Shown here: piece by piece, positions 62,207 through 64,000 of the stretch | Position numbering within the stretch: position 1 is the first letter of the stretch | Layout: each line of letters opens with the position of its first letter | NCBI RefSeq assembly: GCF_030812415.1 | Contig: NZ_JAUSST010000001.1 | Coordinates: forward strand, 868,001-932,000 | Direction: 5' to 3' | Source: Paenibacillus harenae | Lineage (GTDB): Bacteria; Bacillota; Bacilli; Paenibacillales; Paenibacillaceae | Length of the DNA: 64,000 nucleotides | Made by a program: the position numbers and the translations under genes | Notes under the pieces: model-generated | Database searches by the model: none | What the model was told of the DNA's origin: nothing | What the model saw: only the letters and a program-made list of their open reading frames with translations

Positions 62207-63361
62207 ATGATCAAAGTAGCGATTATTGGTACAGGCGGTATTTCCAAGGCACATATAGACGGTTATCTAAGATTCGGACAACGGTGCGAGATCGTAGCGG
62301 TAGCGGATATTTACGTGCACAAGGCGCAGGAGCTGGCTCAGGAGTTCAAGTTGAACGCCAAGGTCGTGAAGGATTATGAGGATCTGCTGACGGAGGATAT
62401 CGACCTCGTGTCTATCTGTACGCCTCCGTATACGCATGCCCCGATCGCGATTGATTTTCTGGATGCGGGCAAGCACGTTATCGTCGAGAAGCCGATGGCC
62501 TCCTCGCTGGAGGAATGCGATCGCATGAACGAAGCCGCTCGGCGCAGCGGCAAGCTATTGTCCGTCATTGCCCAAAATCGTTTCAAAACGCCGATGATGA
62601 ATTTGAAAGCGGTGCTGGACAACAATCTAATCGGTCCAATCGTACATGCGCAGGTAGATTCCTTCTGGTGGCGCGGCCACTGCTACTACGACTTGTGGTG
62701 GCGGGGAACGTGGGAGAAGGAAGGCGGAGGCTGCACGCTCAATCATGCCGTTCATCATATCGATGCGCTGCTGTGGATGATGGGTAAGCCTGCCGAATTG
62801 CAAGCCTTTATGACGAACGTCTCGCATGACAACGCCGAAGTAGAGGATTTGTCGATCGCCATGCTGCGCTACGGCAACGGGGCGCTCGCCCAAATTACAA
62901 GCTCGGTCGTCCATCACGGCGAGGAGCAGCAGCTTATATTCCAAGGTGCCAAAGCACGCGTATCGGCGCCGTGGCGGGTGACTGCCTCCCTATCGAAGTC
63001 AAACGGATTTCCAGAGCCGAATGCAGCACTCGCACATGAGCTTCAAGACTTGTACGACAGCTTGCCGCAGCTGGAACATGAAGCTCATGCCGGACAAATC
63101 GACAATGTGCTTTCGGCGATCGAAACCGGCGCTCCTCTGCTCATCGACGGCCATAGCGGACGAGACACGCTGGAGTTAATCGTCGGCATATACAAATCAG
63201 CAAGCCTCGGGGTCAAAGTCGAATTCCCGCTATCGCCGGACGATCCCTTCTATACGAGAGAAGGAATTCAGCGGCAGGCCACCCATTTCTATGAGAAAAA
63301 CAAAACAGTCGAGAACTTCGGCTCGAATACGATAACGCTCGGCAGCGATTACAGATCATAA
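62207..63361 (+). CDS. Gfo/Idh/MocA-family oxidoreductase
   Basis: A 384-residue NAD(P)-dependent sugar or inositol dehydrogenase. The Rossmann start IIGTGGISKAHIDGYLRFG, the CTPPYTHAPIAIDFLDAGKHVIVEKPM segment holding the catalytic EKP Lys, and NHAVHHIDALLWMMGKP with the conserved His are all present. GGAGG precedes the ATG at 62207. It is followed 14 bp later by a second member of the family, and is divergent from an AraC regulator. Substrate not predictable. Confidence 0.94.
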   Translation: MIKVAIIGTGGISKAHIDGYLRFGQRCEIVAVADIYVHKAQELAQEFKLNAKVVKDYEDLLTEDIDLVSICTPPYTHAPIAIDFLDAGKHVIVEKPMASSLEECDRMNEAARRSGKLLSVIAQNRFKTPMMNLKAVLDNNLIGPIVHAQVDSFWWRGHCYYDLWWRGTWEKEGGGCTLNHAVHHIDALLWMMGKPAELQAFMTNVSHDNAEVEDLSIAMLRYGNGALAQITSSVVHHGEEQQLIFQGAKARVSAPWRVTASLSKSNGFPEPNAALAHELQDLYDSLPQLEHEAHAGQIDNVLSAIETGAPLLIDGHSGRDTLELIVGIYKSASLGVKVEFPLSPDDPFYTREGIQRQATHFYEKNKTVENFGSNTITLGSDYRS

Positions 63362-63375
63362 GGAGGTGAAAGAAC

Positions 63376-64000
63376 ATGGAGAAACGAAGCGGAATGAATT
63401 ACGCCCCGATCGGGGTTAAGAAAGCGGTATGCGGCCCAGGCGAATTTCATTATGCCGCCATCGGGCTCGATCACGGACATATTTACGGCATGTGCAACGG
63501 TCTGAGCGAAGCCGGCGGTGAATTGAAATGGGTATATGATCCCGATCCCGTTAAGGTCGATAGATTTAAGAAAGCATTTCCTCATGTGCGAATCGCCCGC
63601 TCCGAGGATGAGATCTACCAGGATGCGAGCGTTAAGCTTGTCGCGGGAGCGGCCGTCACCTCGCTTCGGTGCGAGCTCGGCATGAGAGCGATGTCGCATG
63701 GGAAGCATTATTTCACGGACAAAGCGCCTTTAACAACGCTTGAACAATTGGCGGAAGCGAGGCATAAGGTCGCCGAGACCGGCTTGAAGTATGCGGTTTA
63801 TTACAGCGAGCGGCTGCATGCGGAAAGTGCCGTTTATGCCGGACAGCTGATTAAGCAAGGCGCGATCGGACGCGTCCTGCAGGTTAGCGGCTACGGGCCA
63901 CACCGGCTCAATGCTCCGGCTAGGCCGGCGTGGTTTTTCGAGCGCGAGCAGTTCGGAGGTATTCTGTGCGACATAGGCAGCCATCAGTGCGAGCAGTTCC
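63376..64000 (+). CDS. Gfo/Idh/MocA-family oxidoreductase, cut by the window end
   Basis: The frame from an ATG at 63376, with AGGAGGTGA seven bases upstream, stays open to the window end (208 codons). The encoded protein reads YAAIGLDHGHIYGMCNGLSEAGGEL, then VYDPDP, then SHGKHYFTDKAPLTTLEQLAEA. This is a dehydrogenase of the same family, with DKAP in place of the usual EKP. A later stretch reads GRVLQVSGYGPHRL. It differs widely from its neighbour and is not a recent duplicate. Both act in one operon, perhaps as successive steps of a sugar pathway. Confidence 0.9.
   Translation, partial: MEKRSGMNYAPIGVKKAVCGPGEFHYAAIGLDHGHIYGMCNGLSEAGGELKWVYDPDPVKVDRFKKAFPHVRIARSEDEIYQDASVKLVAGAAVTSLRCELGMRAMSHGKHYFTDKAPLTTLEQLAEARHKVAETGLKYAVYYSERLHAESAVYAGQLIKQGAIGRVLQVSGYGPHRLNAPARPAWFFEREQFGGILCDIGSHQCEQF

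Noticed and set aside
1..64000. CRISPR arrays, rRNA, complete tRNA genes or intact transposases
   Set aside because: No regularly spaced repeats, no rRNA-like segments, no full cloverleaf and no transposase-like protein were found on reading both strands.

Overview
The window looks like chromosomal DNA of a spore-former of the family Paenibacillaceae (Paenibacillus or Cohnella type). The reasons are protein-level resemblance throughout, AAGGAGG-type ribosome sites with frequent TTG and GTG starts, sigma-A promoters, YesM/YesN two-component pairs, very large secreted carbohydrate-active proteins, and mid-range base composition. These are judgements by eye; no search was run.

Left part (1-19.8 kb, mostly minus strand): rpiA with a CE7 acetyl esterase, a zinc-ribbon protein, an MDR oxidoreductase, an AraC regulator divergent from a flavodoxin-fold quinone reductase, an alpha/beta hydrolase, a HupE/UreJ-like membrane protein, a secreted metallophosphoesterase, and a 1354-aa secreted protein that shares palindromic operators with an adjacent LacI repressor. 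Then comes a decaying block (an NmrA-like SDR pseudogene abutting an ABC-2 permease fragment), a WYL regulator and two MFS transporters, one fused to DUF3817.

Middle (20-31.8 kb): an oxidoreductase/XRE/membrane-protein operon; an ECF41-type sigma factor with its oxidoreductase partner and a matching promoter; and a gluconate module (gntP, gntK) downstream of a solute-binding lipoprotein, YesM kinase and YesN regulator.

Accessory island (31.9-38.7 kb): visibly AT-richer. It encodes a compact three-gene operon behind its own sigma-A promoter: a nitrilase-like protein with an apparent Glu-Lys-Cys triad, a 1125-aa Rad50/SMC-like ATPase with a CPLC zinc-hook motif, and an HD-type metal phosphohydrolase-like protein. 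This is the best candidate for an uncharacterised, probably anti-phage, system.

Right part (38.8-64 kb): small regulatory modules (a PadR/DoxX/DHA2 efflux operon; a TetR/SRPBCC/two-VOC operon; an FGE-like/DUF4180 pair), a complete biotin operon bioA-D-B-F-H-C behind a BirA operator, a TetR regulator divergent from an MFS pump with three direct-repeat operators, a MalT-like LuxR regulator with a DUF4386 protein, a large secreted GH43 protein with a cre-like site, and an AraC regulator divergent from two Gfo/Idh/MocA oxidoreductases, the second cut by the window edge.
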